Assembly (NCBI GenBank): GCA_004793585.1
Contig: SRZB01000007.1
Coordinates: 32,481-96,480, forward strand
Origin: Hominisplanchenecus murintestinalis
GTDB lineage: Bacteria; Bacillota; Clostridia; Lachnospirales; Lachnospiraceae
Direction of reading: 5' to 3'
Length of the DNA stretch: 64,000 nucleotides
The notes under the pieces were generated by a model that searched no databases, was not told the DNA's origin, and saw only the letters and a program-made list of their open reading frames with translations. Both the position numbers and the translations under genes were made by a program. Below are positions 7,940 to 16,724 of this stretch, one piece after another (position 1 is the first letter of the stretch; each line of letters begins with the position of its first letter).

Positions 7940-10900
7940 CTATTTTTTTATTACCTTCACTTTTTTGTCCAGCTTCGCTTTTTTCAGATATTTCTTATAT
8001 GCCGCCAGCTTTTTCTTCGGCGCTTTTATCTTTGCTTTCTCCGGAATGTTTTTGAATGCGTTCTTCCCCACACTCTTCAATTTAGAAGAATTTATGATAA
8101 TATTCTTTAATTTCCTGCATCCGCTGAAGCTTTCTTTTCCAATCTTTACAATATTCTTTTCTATTATGACTTTCTTAAGCTTTTTATTGCCCCGGAACGC
8201 CTTATCTGCAATAGCCGTTACTTTAAAGACATAACCGTCTATTTTCACTTCCGCTGGAATCACTATGGATGTATGTATCTTTTTCAGGGGCTTCATTACC
8301 ATAACGGTTCCTGTACTGCCCGCTGCCGCCGTTACCTTATAGGCCAGTTTGGCGTCCTTATGAATTCTCCCTTTGACTGGCAGCGGAACTGGCTTTTGCG
8401 GCTGAGGCTGAGGGTGCGGCTGAGGCTGAGGGTGCGGCTGAGGCTGAGGGTGCGGCTGAGGTTTTTCATCCTGCTGGCCATCTCCCGGCTGCGGTATGGG
8501 TGGCGGTACCGGGCGCAGAATCAGTCCCCCTTCCGCACGCACAAGCTCTGCACATACCGCGTCTATTTTTTCCTGGGATATCCCCTCCCTGGCAAGGATA
8601 CTTTTAGCATTCGCAAATGCCCTCTGAAACGCCTGCCAGGAGTCCGGGGTATAGTGCGTATTCCCTTCGTCGATTTTAATTCGGCAGGTTTCAAAAACCC
8701 TCTGCAGTTCCGCTTTATCCCCGTTCTCCACGGGCACAGTCATGCCAAACCCTATTTCCGCGGCAGACGCCCATCCATTCTTGCCTTCTTCTGCCGTAAA
8801 TTTCAAATAGCGCGCCCGAACCGGGGAAAATACAGCTTTTTTCTGTAAACTGTCAGCTTCCCATTCGCCGGAAATGATAATGTCCGGATATGTTTCCCCA
8901 TCTGTCCCCATAGAAAGAGTATACCTTGAAATATTCCCATTTCCTTCGCCGGCGTCCTGCCTTGGAAGATAAACCAGACTGTTAATCTCGTACTCCGCTC
9001 CCATATCGATCATGATAGAAGCTGGAAGCTCTTTCTTCGACGGTGTGTGCTGAGAGTGCCAGCGCGTTCCCGGATTTCCGTCAAATGCAAGACTGGCTGG
9101 GCCTTCCGTTCCATTTCCGGTCAAAGCATTTTCATTATCGGATGCAATTACAAAATTGTCTGTCGGAACCAGCGTTTCAACATTCTCCACATCGGCAACC
9201 CGGACGTTATCAATCAGCCCCTTCACCGCATTTGTTCCGGAGCCAATCCGCTGCAGCGGCAGCGCCAGGGAAGAATAGCCAATATTTTCTTTCTTTACCT
9301 GTCCATTGTAGATATATTTTCCTTTTGCATTTGCTGTAAATTCACCGTCCACATAAAGAGAAGTATGCTGCGCCCCCGTCTCAATCCTTATTTCCTTCTT
9401 CCCCGGTGTGAGCACGTAGTCAAACTCATAGCTATACAGTTCTCTCGTGAATCCCAGTTTCTTATTTTCTGTAATGCGGATATCGTGCGTTCCATACGCC
9501 GCATCCGCCTCAAACAGAATCTGCCCCGGCTTTACTTCCTCCAAATCTATGGTGAAAGACAAACTTTTCGCGTTTGTGCTTCCCAGGGTTGTCAATGGCG
9601 TCTGCGCATAGCTTTCACCACCGCTCAGCTTCAGCGCCGTATTTCCATCTGTCTGCACAGCAGCGGCATTTTTCAGCTCTGTCAAATCTCTTCCCATAAG
9701 GGTATTGTCCAGCTCCGGGCACGTATCAAAATCATACTCTGCATAAATCCCATCATCTGATTCCTGCTCCCCATAGGGGTTCGTGTTCGGCGCGATAGAA
9801 AGCCTTTTGGCCAGCCCGTCAATCGCCTCCACGCTTCCTTTTTCCTGCCCGTTTGCCCACGTCTTTTCCGCATAAAACGGCAATGCGTCAAAAAAGCGTG
9901 CGAATAAATCTTCCTCACTCAGTCCCGTCGCGTGAGTATCAAGCTGCTCGTCCTGCCAGAGCGCGAACGCGCCGCCCAGAATCTGCTTATCTCCCGCCGG
10001 AAGCGCCACATCGGAGCCATTTGCCCGGCGCACTACATTAGGCGCAAAGCTGTTGTAAACCAGATTTTTATTAATATAGTCCTGATACGCCCCTCTGCCT
10101 GTCCCCCCGCTTGGCACCATGTATCCGTAAGTGTCCAGGGTGTTAATCAAATCAAAGCCCAGATTGTACATCTCCAGCCCGTCAGCCCAGTCCTTAGACC
10201 AGAGATTAATCTGGCTTCCTTTGACTGCCTCCGGCAAAATTTCTGTCTTATTATCCACAATCCTCGTCAGCCCGCCCCACAGACGCACAGGATTCGTCTG
10301 CTTAATATGGCACAGAATCTCGTTCATAAATTCCCGGTATGCCGTGGCGTCCGCCATAAACTCATCCGCTCCTACATGGATTACCGTATTCTCATCAAAT
10401 GTCCTGTCCTCAATATATTCATCAAAAATCGTTTTGATAAACGCTACAACCTCCGGCCTCGTCACATCCAGATGATCTACCAGGGAACGCCGTGAATTGT
10501 TCGGCGTCCAGCCATTCACCGCATATTCCCGGAATATGCCCGTAATCGCCATAGCATGTGCCGGAACGTCAATTTCCGGTACGATATTCATCCCCATTTT
10601 GCGGCATTCCTGTATAAAGCTGCCAAACTCCTCTTTTGTATAATGATAATCTGCCGACGCAATAGATGTTCCGTCCTTTGCCACATCCGACTCCAGGCGG
10701 TATCCTGAATACGCCGCAAATGCATCTGTCGGATCGGGATCGTCCTCGTCATAATAATCTTCCAGGAAAATCAGGTTATCATTCAAATGCACCTGCAAGT
10801 CATTCATCTTATACCATGCCATGTTTTTTGCCACATCTTTCAGCATATCCATAGAAACTGCCTTACGCGCCACATCAAATACAAAACTGCGCACAGCATA

Positions 10901-11620
10901 TTTAGGATAATCCCTTATCTGTCCCTGCGGCATGGAAATCCCATCCTCACTCAGCTTTATCATCTGAAGGATGCTCCTTGTCGCCCAGTATACCCCCGCC
11001 GTGTGAATTCCTTCTGTAACGGCTGCTCCGCCAATTTCCATAGCGTAGCCTTCTTCCCCGAGCATCGTGTCCCCACTGCCAAGAGTAAAGAAGAAATCGC
11101 CCGCTTTCGCCGAATCCTCCGTTCCCTGAACCACGGAAAGCTTTTTCCCGGTAATATCCTCCAAATCCTTCCGAAACTCCTCTCCTATATCGCGCAGTTC
11201 TTCCGAGCCAAGCACAATTTTCGAAGATTCATTCATCCGGAATTTCCCGTTACTGTCACTGTACCACTCTGCAATCTCCGGGATAACCTGCGGCTTTTCA
11301 TTTCCTCTTCCTGCTTCATGCAGCCCCGGAATCGTCAATGCTTTCTCCATAGGATTCCCGTCCGCATCTTTGAATGCCAGCTTCACTTCCTTCGCTGTCA
11401 AGGGCTGATGCACTGACAAATCGTCCGCCACCACCTGTTCGAAATCCGCGCCGCTAAAAATAACCCCCTCCGGCGCTTCTACAACTACTTTGTTTGACTC
11501 TGCATGATAACTCACGCTCACTGTCGATACATCAGCCGCGGCCGCCCCGGGAAGCGTTATCCCTGAAAATGCCATAACTGCACACAGTGCTGCTGTCCCT
11601 GCCCTCTTTCTTATTCCCAT
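7940..11620 (-). CDS. Exported GH20 beta-hexosaminidase, multidomain with BspA-like tail
   Basis: This 1226-residue protein should release terminal GlcNAc/GalNAc or a disaccharide from host glycans outside the cell. A signal peptide covers residues 1-29. GH20b lies near 105-230 and the GH20 barrel near 235-620, with the catalytic Asp419-Glu420 in HVGADE. H278-L-N-D-N replaces the H-x-T-D-D/E loop common in exo-hexosaminidases and is reminiscent of lacto-N-biosidases, which is inference. A laminin-G-like region (625-815), an F5/8C-CBM32 domain (821-958), a FIVAR domain (966-1035), a Pro-Gln-His repeat linker (1042-1076) and the basic BspA-like module (1083-1226) follow. AAAGGAG precedes the ATG. 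It lies 69 bases behind nrdD. Confidence 0.9.
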   Translation of the reverse strand: MGIRKRAGTAALCAVMAFSGITLPGAAAADVSTVSVSYHAESNKVVVEAPEGVIFSGADFEQVVADDLSVHQPLTAKEVKLAFKDADGNPMEKALTIPGLHEAGRGNEKPQVIPEIAEWYSDSNGKFRMNESSKIVLGSEELRDIGEEFRKDLEDITGKKLSVVQGTEDSAKAGDFFFTLGSGDTMLGEEGYAMEIGGAAVTEGIHTAGVYWATRSILQMIKLSEDGISMPQGQIRDYPKYAVRSFVFDVARKAVSMDMLKDVAKNMAWYKMNDLQVHLNDNLIFLEDYYDEDDPDPTDAFAAYSGYRLESDVAKDGTSIASADYHYTKEEFGSFIQECRKMGMNIVPEIDVPAHAMAITGIFREYAVNGWTPNNSRRSLVDHLDVTRPEVVAFIKTIFDEYIEDRTFDENTVIHVGADEFMADATAYREFMNEILCHIKQTNPVRLWGGLTRIVDNKTEILPEAVKGSQINLWSKDWADGLEMYNLGFDLINTLDTYGYMVPSGGTGRGAYQDYINKNLVYNSFAPNVVRRANGSDVALPAGDKQILGGAFALWQDEQLDTHATGLSEEDLFARFFDALPFYAEKTWANGQEKGSVEAIDGLAKRLSIAPNTNPYGEQESDDGIYAEYDFDTCPELDNTLMGRDLTELKNAAAVQTDGNTALKLSGGESYAQTPLTTLGSTNAKSLSFTIDLEEVKPGQILFEADAAYGTHDIRITENKKLGFTRELYSYEFDYVLTPGKKEIRIETGAQHTSLYVDGEFTANAKGKYIYNGQVKKENIGYSSLALPLQRIGSGTNAVKGLIDNVRVADVENVETLVPTDNFVIASDNENALTGNGTEGPASLAFDGNPGTRWHSQHTPSKKELPASIMIDMGAEYEINSLVYLPRQDAGEGNGNISRYTLSMGTDGETYPDIIISGEWEADSLQKKAVFSPVRARYLKFTAEEGKNGWASAAEIGFGMTVPVENGDKAELQRVFETCRIKIDEGNTHYTPDSWQAFQRAFANAKSILAREGISQEKIDAVCAELVRAEGGLILRPVPPPIPQPGDGQQDEKPQPHPQPQPHPQPQPHPQPQPQKPVPLPVKGRIHKDAKLAYKVTAAAGSTGTVMVMKPLKKIHTSIVIPAEVKIDGYVFKVTAIADKAFRGNKKLKKVIIEKNIVKIGKESFSGCRKLKNIIINSSKLKSVGKNAFKNIPEKAKIKAPKKKLAAYKKYLKKAKLDKKVKVIKK
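8399..8460 (-). repeat. 18-bp tandem repeats coding a PQPHPQ linker
   Basis: Near-identical 18-bp units (GCTGAGGGTGCGGCTGAG on the plus strand) repeat in frame inside the GH20 gene and encode a Pro/Gln/His linker between the FIVAR and BspA-like domains. The near-perfect DNA identity suggests recent slippage. Confidence 0.85.
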
Positions 11621-11643
11621 ACTCTTCTCCTTTCTCTCTATAC

Positions 11644-11674
11644 AGCGAAAGCCCCTGACGGGGCAACTCGCTTT
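11644..11674 (-). terminator. Hairpin between nrdD and the GH20 gene
   Basis: GCCCC pairs with GGGGC around 4 bases, extended by an outer AAAAGCG/CGCT pairing. Only three T follow, so it may be a weak terminator or an mRNA processing barrier. Confidence 0.45.
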
Positions 11675-11689
11675 TCCGTGATACGCTGC

Positions 11690-14062
11690 TTAGCGCCGCC
11701 GGCTTGCGTCCACGTATTTTTTAATATTCGAAGCATTTACGTATTTCTTCGCCTGATGTCCGTCTACTACTACCAGAGTCGGCGCCTGCATGATTCCATA
11801 TTTCATGGCCAGCTCCTGATTTTCCTCCGCGTCGATCACCCGGCACGGCTCGCCTTTCAGCATTTCCTTTGCTATCTGGCAGTTGGGGCATGTCTTTGTG
11901 GTAAACAGATACTTCTTACTCTCTACCGGCTCAATCTTCACATCTTCCTTCGATACCGTGACAATGCTGCTGTGTACTTTTTTCAGGCATGAATTTCCGA
12001 TATCATAGAGCTGGCGGTTGTTATACTCCTGAGCCTTACCGTCATTCCAGTTCTGAACCGGACGGTAATACCCCGTGATACGGCTGTAAACTTCCGCCGT
12101 CTCCCCGCAGGTCGGGCAGGTAAAATGCTCTCCCGTGATATAGCCGTGCTTCTTACACACAGAATACGTCGGTGACAGCGTATAATACGGCAGTTTATAA
12201 TTCTCCGCAATCTTCCTGACCAGATTTGCCGCCGCCTTCCAGTCGGGAAGTTTCTCGCCTAAAAACGCATGGAACACAGTTCCCGACGTATACAGCGTCT
12301 GCAGTTCATCCTGAATATCCAGCGCGTCAAAAATATCGGACGTAAATTCTACCGGGAGATGGGAACTGTTCGTATAATACGGGGTATCCCCTTCCCTGCC
12401 TGCTGTCCGGATATCAGCCCACCTCTGCCTGTCATGCTTCGCCAGGCGGTATGTGGTGGACTCTGCCGGAGTCGCCTCAAGGTTGTAGAGATCTCCGTAC
12501 TCCTCCTGATACATAACCAGACGCTCCCTCATATGGTTGAGCACTTCCTTAGCAAAAGTCTGCGTCTCCGCATGTGTCAAGTCTTTCCTGAGCCACACGG
12601 CATTCAGCCCCACTTCATTCATGCCAATCAGCCCAATCGTGGAAAAATGACTGTCAAAACTTCCCAGATAACGTTTCGTATACGGATACAGTCCTTCGTC
12701 CAGAAGCTTGCTGACAACATCCCTCTTAATTTTCAGGGAACGTGCGGAAATATCCATCATATGGTCAAGCCGCTTATAAAACTCCTTCTCATTCTTGGAA
12801 AGATAGGCAATCCTCGGCAGGTTAACCGTAACCACGCCCACGCTCCCGGTGCTCTCCCCGGAACCAAAGAATCCCCCTGTTTTTTTGCGCAGTTCCCGCA
12901 AATCCAGGCGCAGGCGGCAGCACATGCTCCGCACGTCGCTTGGCTCCATATCGCTGTTGATATAGTTTGAAAAATAAGGCGTCCCATATTTTGACGTCAT
13001 CTCAAAGAGCAAGCGGTTATTTTCCGTATCTGACCAGTCAAAATCCTGCGTGATGGAATAAGTCGGAATCGGATACTGAAACCCCCTTCCGTTCGCATCC
13101 CCCTCAATCATCGTTTCGATAAAAGCGCGGTTTACCATATCCATCTCTTTCTTGCAGTCTTTATAGCAGAAGTCCATCGGCTTTCCGCCCACGATTGCCG
13201 GAAGCTCCGCCAGATCATCCGGCACCGTCCAGTCAAGCGTAATATTCGAAAACGGCGCCTGCGTCCCCCACCGGCTCGGTGTGTTTACCCCATAGATAAA
13301 AGACTCGATGCACTTCTTCACTTCCTGATACGAAAGATTGTCTGCCTTTACAAAAGGCGCCAGATAGGTGTCAAAGGAAGAAAATGCCTGTGCCCCCGCC
13401 CACTCATTCTGCATAATTCCGAGGAAATTCACCATCTGGTTGCAGAGCACGGAAAGATGTTTGGCGGGCGCTGAAGTAATTTTCCCCTCAATGCCTCCCA
13501 GCCCCTCTGTAATCAGCTGCTTTAACGACCAGCCCGCGCAATACCCGGTAAGCATGGACAAGTCGTGGATATGGATATCCGCATTCCTGTGGGCGTCTGC
13601 AATCTCTTCATCATAAATTTCTGAAAGCCAGTAGTTGGCGGTCACCGCGCCGGAATTGCTCAGAATCAGCCCTCCCACGGAATAAGTCACGGTAGAATTT
13701 TCCTTAACACGCCAGTCCTCTACCTTTACATAGCTGTTTACAATCTCCTTATAATCCAGAATTGTAGACTTCATATTCCTGATTTTTTCTCTCTGTTTCC
13801 GGTACAGGATATATGCCTTGGCTACATCAGCGTATCCGGTCTGAACCAGCACCTCCTCTACGCTGTCCTGGATGCTCTCCACGTCAATCAGCTCATTCTT
13901 AATCTTCGGCTGGAAATCCGCCGTCACCCGCAGAGCAAGAAGCCCCGTCATATCTCCGTTATACTGCTTCTCCGTGGCGTCAAATGCCTTGGCAATTGCA
14001 TCGGAAATCTTCTCCAGATTAAATTCCGCGACTTCTCCGTCTCTTTTTACTACTTTGAACAT
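11690..14062 (-). CDS. nrdD: Anaerobic class III ribonucleoside-triphosphate reductase with fused thioredoxin-like tail
   Basis: The 790-residue enzyme makes dNTPs anaerobically with a glycyl radical. It has an N-terminal ATP-cone (residues 1-90, VVKRDGEVAEFNLEKI), a long catalytic barrel, a Zn site (CKKHGYITGEHFTCPTCG) and the glycyl-radical segment RITGYYRPVQNWN. Beyond the usual end, about 75 residues form a thioredoxin/glutaredoxin-like domain with TKTCPNCQ and a cis-Pro-type APTLVV, perhaps the electron donor. The start at 14062 is chosen for its AAGGAG site; the upstream in-frame codons lack one. The activase gene nrdG is not adjacent. Two NrdR boxes and a promoter lie upstream. Confidence 0.95.
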   Translation of the reverse strand: MFKVVKRDGEVAEFNLEKISDAIAKAFDATEKQYNGDMTGLLALRVTADFQPKIKNELIDVESIQDSVEEVLVQTGYADVAKAYILYRKQREKIRNMKSTILDYKEIVNSYVKVEDWRVKENSTVTYSVGGLILSNSGAVTANYWLSEIYDEEIADAHRNADIHIHDLSMLTGYCAGWSLKQLITEGLGGIEGKITSAPAKHLSVLCNQMVNFLGIMQNEWAGAQAFSSFDTYLAPFVKADNLSYQEVKKCIESFIYGVNTPSRWGTQAPFSNITLDWTVPDDLAELPAIVGGKPMDFCYKDCKKEMDMVNRAFIETMIEGDANGRGFQYPIPTYSITQDFDWSDTENNRLLFEMTSKYGTPYFSNYINSDMEPSDVRSMCCRLRLDLRELRKKTGGFFGSGESTGSVGVVTVNLPRIAYLSKNEKEFYKRLDHMMDISARSLKIKRDVVSKLLDEGLYPYTKRYLGSFDSHFSTIGLIGMNEVGLNAVWLRKDLTHAETQTFAKEVLNHMRERLVMYQEEYGDLYNLEATPAESTTYRLAKHDRQRWADIRTAGREGDTPYYTNSSHLPVEFTSDIFDALDIQDELQTLYTSGTVFHAFLGEKLPDWKAAANLVRKIAENYKLPYYTLSPTYSVCKKHGYITGEHFTCPTCGETAEVYSRITGYYRPVQNWNDGKAQEYNNRQLYDIGNSCLKKVHSSIVTVSKEDVKIEPVESKKYLFTTKTCPNCQIAKEMLKGEPCRVIDAEENQELAMKYGIMQAPTLVVVDGHQAKKYVNASNIKKYVDASRRR

Positions 14063-14167
14063 ACCGCTTCTCCTTCCATGCGAAACATATCGTATGCGCC
14101 CCAAATGCGCGCTTAATATTTTCTTCATTTGTCACAGCCGTCCAGCCCGGCTGAATCGGCACGTTCT

Positions 14168-14196
14168 ATTCTAACAGAGATATATTACAGCGTCAA
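14168..14196 (-). promoter_or_regulatory. Sigma-A promoter of nrdD
   Basis: On the minus strand TTGACG (14191-14196) and TAGAAT (14168-14173) are separated by 17 bases. It lies about 105 bases before the nrdD start and directly downstream of the NrdR boxes. Confidence 0.75.
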
Positions 14197-14204
14197 CACA
14201 AAAA

Positions 14205-14251
14205 GCACTACATATATGACAATTTTGTTTCGCCATTACAAAATGTAGTGT
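14205..14251 (-). promoter_or_regulatory. Pair of NrdR boxes upstream of nrdD
   Basis: GCACTACATATATGAC (14205-14220) and TTACAAAATGTAGTGT (14236-14251) each match 10-11 of 16 positions of the NrdR box ACACTATATATAGTGT. Their centres are 31 bp apart, three helical turns, the spacing usual for NrdR pairs. NrdR would repress nrdD when dATP is plentiful. Confidence 0.8.
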
Positions 14252-14295
14252 TTTTATGAATAAATGAGACATATTATGAATACCACGCCGCATCC

Positions 14296-15543
14296 TTACA
14301 GCGCCACAGTTCCATAAATCTCCACAGGCACGTACGCTTTCACATAGATGCCCTCGGGGCGGTATTCCTCCTCCAGAAGCTGCCCGTGCTTTCTTATAAG
14401 CTGGATAAGCCCTGCCTGCCCGTAAGGATAAAGCCGTTCAATCAGGATACTGCGCTCCCGGAGAAGCTTTTCCAGAAGAGACTTCATCTCCTCCAGCCCC
14501 TCCCCTGTTTTTGCGGAAATCTTCAGACAGTAATCTGCTTTAAAGTCTCGCAGGTTTTCCTTTTCCGCTATTCTGTCTTGTTTGTTAAACAGCGTCACCA
14601 TCGTCTTGTCCTTCACGCCCAGATTCGCCAGCGTCTGATAGACCACATACATCTGCTTTTCCATCTGCGGGTTCGATGCGTCCACCACATGAAGAATAAT
14701 ATCGGCATACTTCGCTTCTTCCAGGGTACTGCGGAACGCCTCTATCAAATGATGAGGCAGTTTGCGTATAAATCCTACCGTATCCGTAAGCAGAATCTGC
14801 GCTCCCCCTTCCATCTCCAGCATCCGCGTTGTGGGATCCAGAGTTGCAAACAGTTTATCCTCCTGCAGAACTCCCGCCCCTGTCAGAGTATTTAAAAGAG
14901 TCGACTTTCCTGCATTGGTATAACCCACGATAGCCGCCACCGGAGCCTTATTCTTACTCCGCTTTGCCCTTGTTACTTCCCGGTGGCGCTTCACGTCAGC
15001 CAGCTCCCGGTTCAGCTGGGCAATACGATCCTTAATCAGACGTCTGTCCATTTCCAGTTTCTTCTCACCCGGTCCTCTCGTCCCGATGCCGCCCCCCAGC
15101 CTGGAAAGGGAATCCCGCAGCCCTACCAGACGCGCCTGACGGTACTTCAGCTGAGCAAGCTCCACCTGTATTTTTCCTTCATTGGTGCTCGCCCGCGCCG
15201 CAAAAATATCCAGGATAATCAGCGTCCTGTCCATAACCTTCATATCCAGCTCCTGCTCCAGATTCCGAAGCTGCGCCGGGGACAATTCATCATCACACAC
15301 GATTCCCGTGGCGTCCAGCATATCTGCCATCGCCCGCAGCTCCTCGATTTTTCCTTTGCCGATATAGGTTCCCGGATGAATGGCCTCTCTGTTCTGAATC
15401 AGGCTTCCCACCGTCTCTGCGCCCGCTGTGCGCGCCAGCTCTGCCAGCTCCTGCAGGGACTCTTCCGTATCTTCCCCATTGTTTTCCTGGACTCCCACCA
15501 GGATAACTCGCTCTTCTATCTCTTTCAGCTCAAATGCTTCCAT
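14296..15543 (-). CDS. hflX: GTPase HflX
   Basis: The 415-residue GTPase binds the 50S subunit and rescues or splits stalled and stressed ribosomes. The N-terminal HflX domain contains GTYIGKGKIEEL and the glycine-rich GGGIGTRGPGEKKLE. The G domain has G1 GYTNAGKS, G3 DTVGF and G4 NKQD. The order and length match the family (about 400-430). It follows the TPR lipoprotein gene by 16 bases on the same strand, so they probably share a transcript. No clear terminator lies between hflX and the nrdD control region. Confidence 0.95.
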   Translation of the reverse strand: MEAFELKEIEERVILVGVQENNGEDTEESLQELAELARTAGAETVGSLIQNREAIHPGTYIGKGKIEELRAMADMLDATGIVCDDELSPAQLRNLEQELDMKVMDRTLIILDIFAARASTNEGKIQVELAQLKYRQARLVGLRDSLSRLGGGIGTRGPGEKKLEMDRRLIKDRIAQLNRELADVKRHREVTRAKRSKNKAPVAAIVGYTNAGKSTLLNTLTGAGVLQEDKLFATLDPTTRMLEMEGGAQILLTDTVGFIRKLPHHLIEAFRSTLEEAKYADIILHVVDASNPQMEKQMYVVYQTLANLGVKDKTMVTLFNKQDRIAEKENLRDFKADYCLKISAKTGEGLEEMKSLLEKLLRERSILIERLYPYGQAGLIQLIRKHGQLLEEEYRPEGIYVKAYVPVEIYGTVAL

Positions 15544-15559
15544 CTGCGCCTCCTTCCTG

Positions 15560-16639
15560 TTAACGGTTCAAAAGAAACTCATACTCTTTCCGTCCCGCCT
15601 CGTCCGCAGGATATTTTTCCATATAAATCTCAGCCTTCATCTTCGCTGCCGTAAATTCTCCTTTGTGTTCATAGGCCACAATCTCATTATAGAGCAAAGA
15701 TTGTTTTCCCTGTTCCGTATCCATCGCCAATCCCTTTGCCACAGCGGCAAGCGCTGCGTCATAGTCCTGCTGCGCCATTTTTGCCAGGACAATCCCATTG
15801 TACGCTTCGATACTCTCGCCGATTTCCGCAAGATACTGCTCATACATCTTGACCGAACGCGCAGGGTCTTCTACTGCCAGATAAATCTTCCCCATCAGGA
15901 GCAGCGCCTCCCCATTCTTTTCTTCCAAAAGCCCGGCAAGCTGCGCGCCCGCCTCCTCATAGTTTTCCAGATTGTAATAAATCCTGGCTTTATAATAAGC
16001 ATCCTCCTGCTTTCCGCTCTCAGCCTGAAGCGCCTGCTGAAGATACTCCGCCCCCTTCGCCGACTGCTTCTTTTCTTTATAACTCTCGTAAATATTCAGA
16101 TATATATCATAATCTTCAGGCGCGGCCTGCACCGCCAGATCAAAGTTCATCTGCGCCGCCTCTTCATCGCCCTTCTCCAGATAGCATGTCCCTGTCAGAT
16201 AAAGCGCATCCCCCTCCTGGGCAATGTCCAGAATTTCCTTGCACACCCCAATCGTCCCGTCATAATCCTGCTGCCGGTACAGCGCCGCCGCCTTATAATA
16301 CAAAATATCCTTTCTGTTGTCCTCCTGCTTCTCATCCGTCTCATGGAGCGCCGCGTCAAAGCTCCGGACTGCCTGTTCATATTCGCCCATCCCCATATAC
16401 GCCATACCCGCACCCCTGTACGCCCGGAGCAAATCTCCTTCTTCGGTAATCTCCGCTTCAAAAGACGCCAGCGCGCCCTTATAATCACCTTTTTCAACAG
16501 CCTCCATCCCAATTTCCACCTCGGTAAGCTCACTCTCGCCTTTCTGGCATCCTGCCAGCAAAAAAGCCATAAGGAATACTGCCGCTGTCTTTCTGTATCT
16601 TCTTCTATTCCCATATCCATTCCTGATACTGCTTTCCAT
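15560..16639 (-). CDS. TPR-repeat lipoprotein
   Basis: The 359-residue protein has a lipoprotein signal peptide with lipobox LLAGC near residues 27-31 and would be tethered to the outer face of the membrane. The rest is tetratricopeptide repeats, seen as about eight 34-residue helical pairs such as GDYKGALASFEAEI, GEYEQAVRSFDAAL and QDYDAALAAVAKGL. TPRs mediate protein contacts; the partner is unknown. The start at 16639 follows AAGGGGGG, whereas an ATG 18 bases upstream has no ribosome site. It probably forms an operon with hflX, an association I cannot explain. Confidence 0.85.
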   Translation of the reverse strand: MESSIRNGYGNRRRYRKTAAVFLMAFLLAGCQKGESELTEVEIGMEAVEKGDYKGALASFEAEITEEGDLLRAYRGAGMAYMGMGEYEQAVRSFDAALHETDEKQEDNRKDILYYKAAALYRQQDYDGTIGVCKEILDIAQEGDALYLTGTCYLEKGDEEAAQMNFDLAVQAAPEDYDIYLNIYESYKEKKQSAKGAEYLQQALQAESGKQEDAYYKARIYYNLENYEEAGAQLAGLLEEKNGEALLLMGKIYLAVEDPARSVKMYEQYLAEIGESIEAYNGIVLAKMAQQDYDAALAAVAKGLAMDTEQGKQSLLYNEIVAYEHKGEFTAAKMKAEIYMEKYPADEAGRKEYEFLLNR

Positions 16640-16683
16640 GTCATCCCCCCTTTTCATACCGCGGGCTTAGCCCATTTAGGCTT

Positions 16684-16712
16684 AGTATAGCGAATCCCCG
16701 CAGAAAATACAA
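16684..16712 (-). promoter_or_regulatory. Sigma-A promoter of the TPR lipoprotein-hflX unit
   Basis: On the minus strand TTGTAT (16707-16712), a 17-base spacer and TATACT (16684-16689). It starts transcription about 40 bases before the lipoprotein ATG. Confidence 0.7.
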
Positions 16713-16724
16713 TCTTTACATTCG

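Noticed and set aside
8399..8460. CRISPR-like short direct repeats
   Set aside because: The units are tandem without spacers and lie in frame within a gene.
8273..8848. Long plus-strand frame opposite the GH20 gene
   Set aside because: Arg/Leu-rich repeats are the shadow of the PQPHP linker on the opposite strand.
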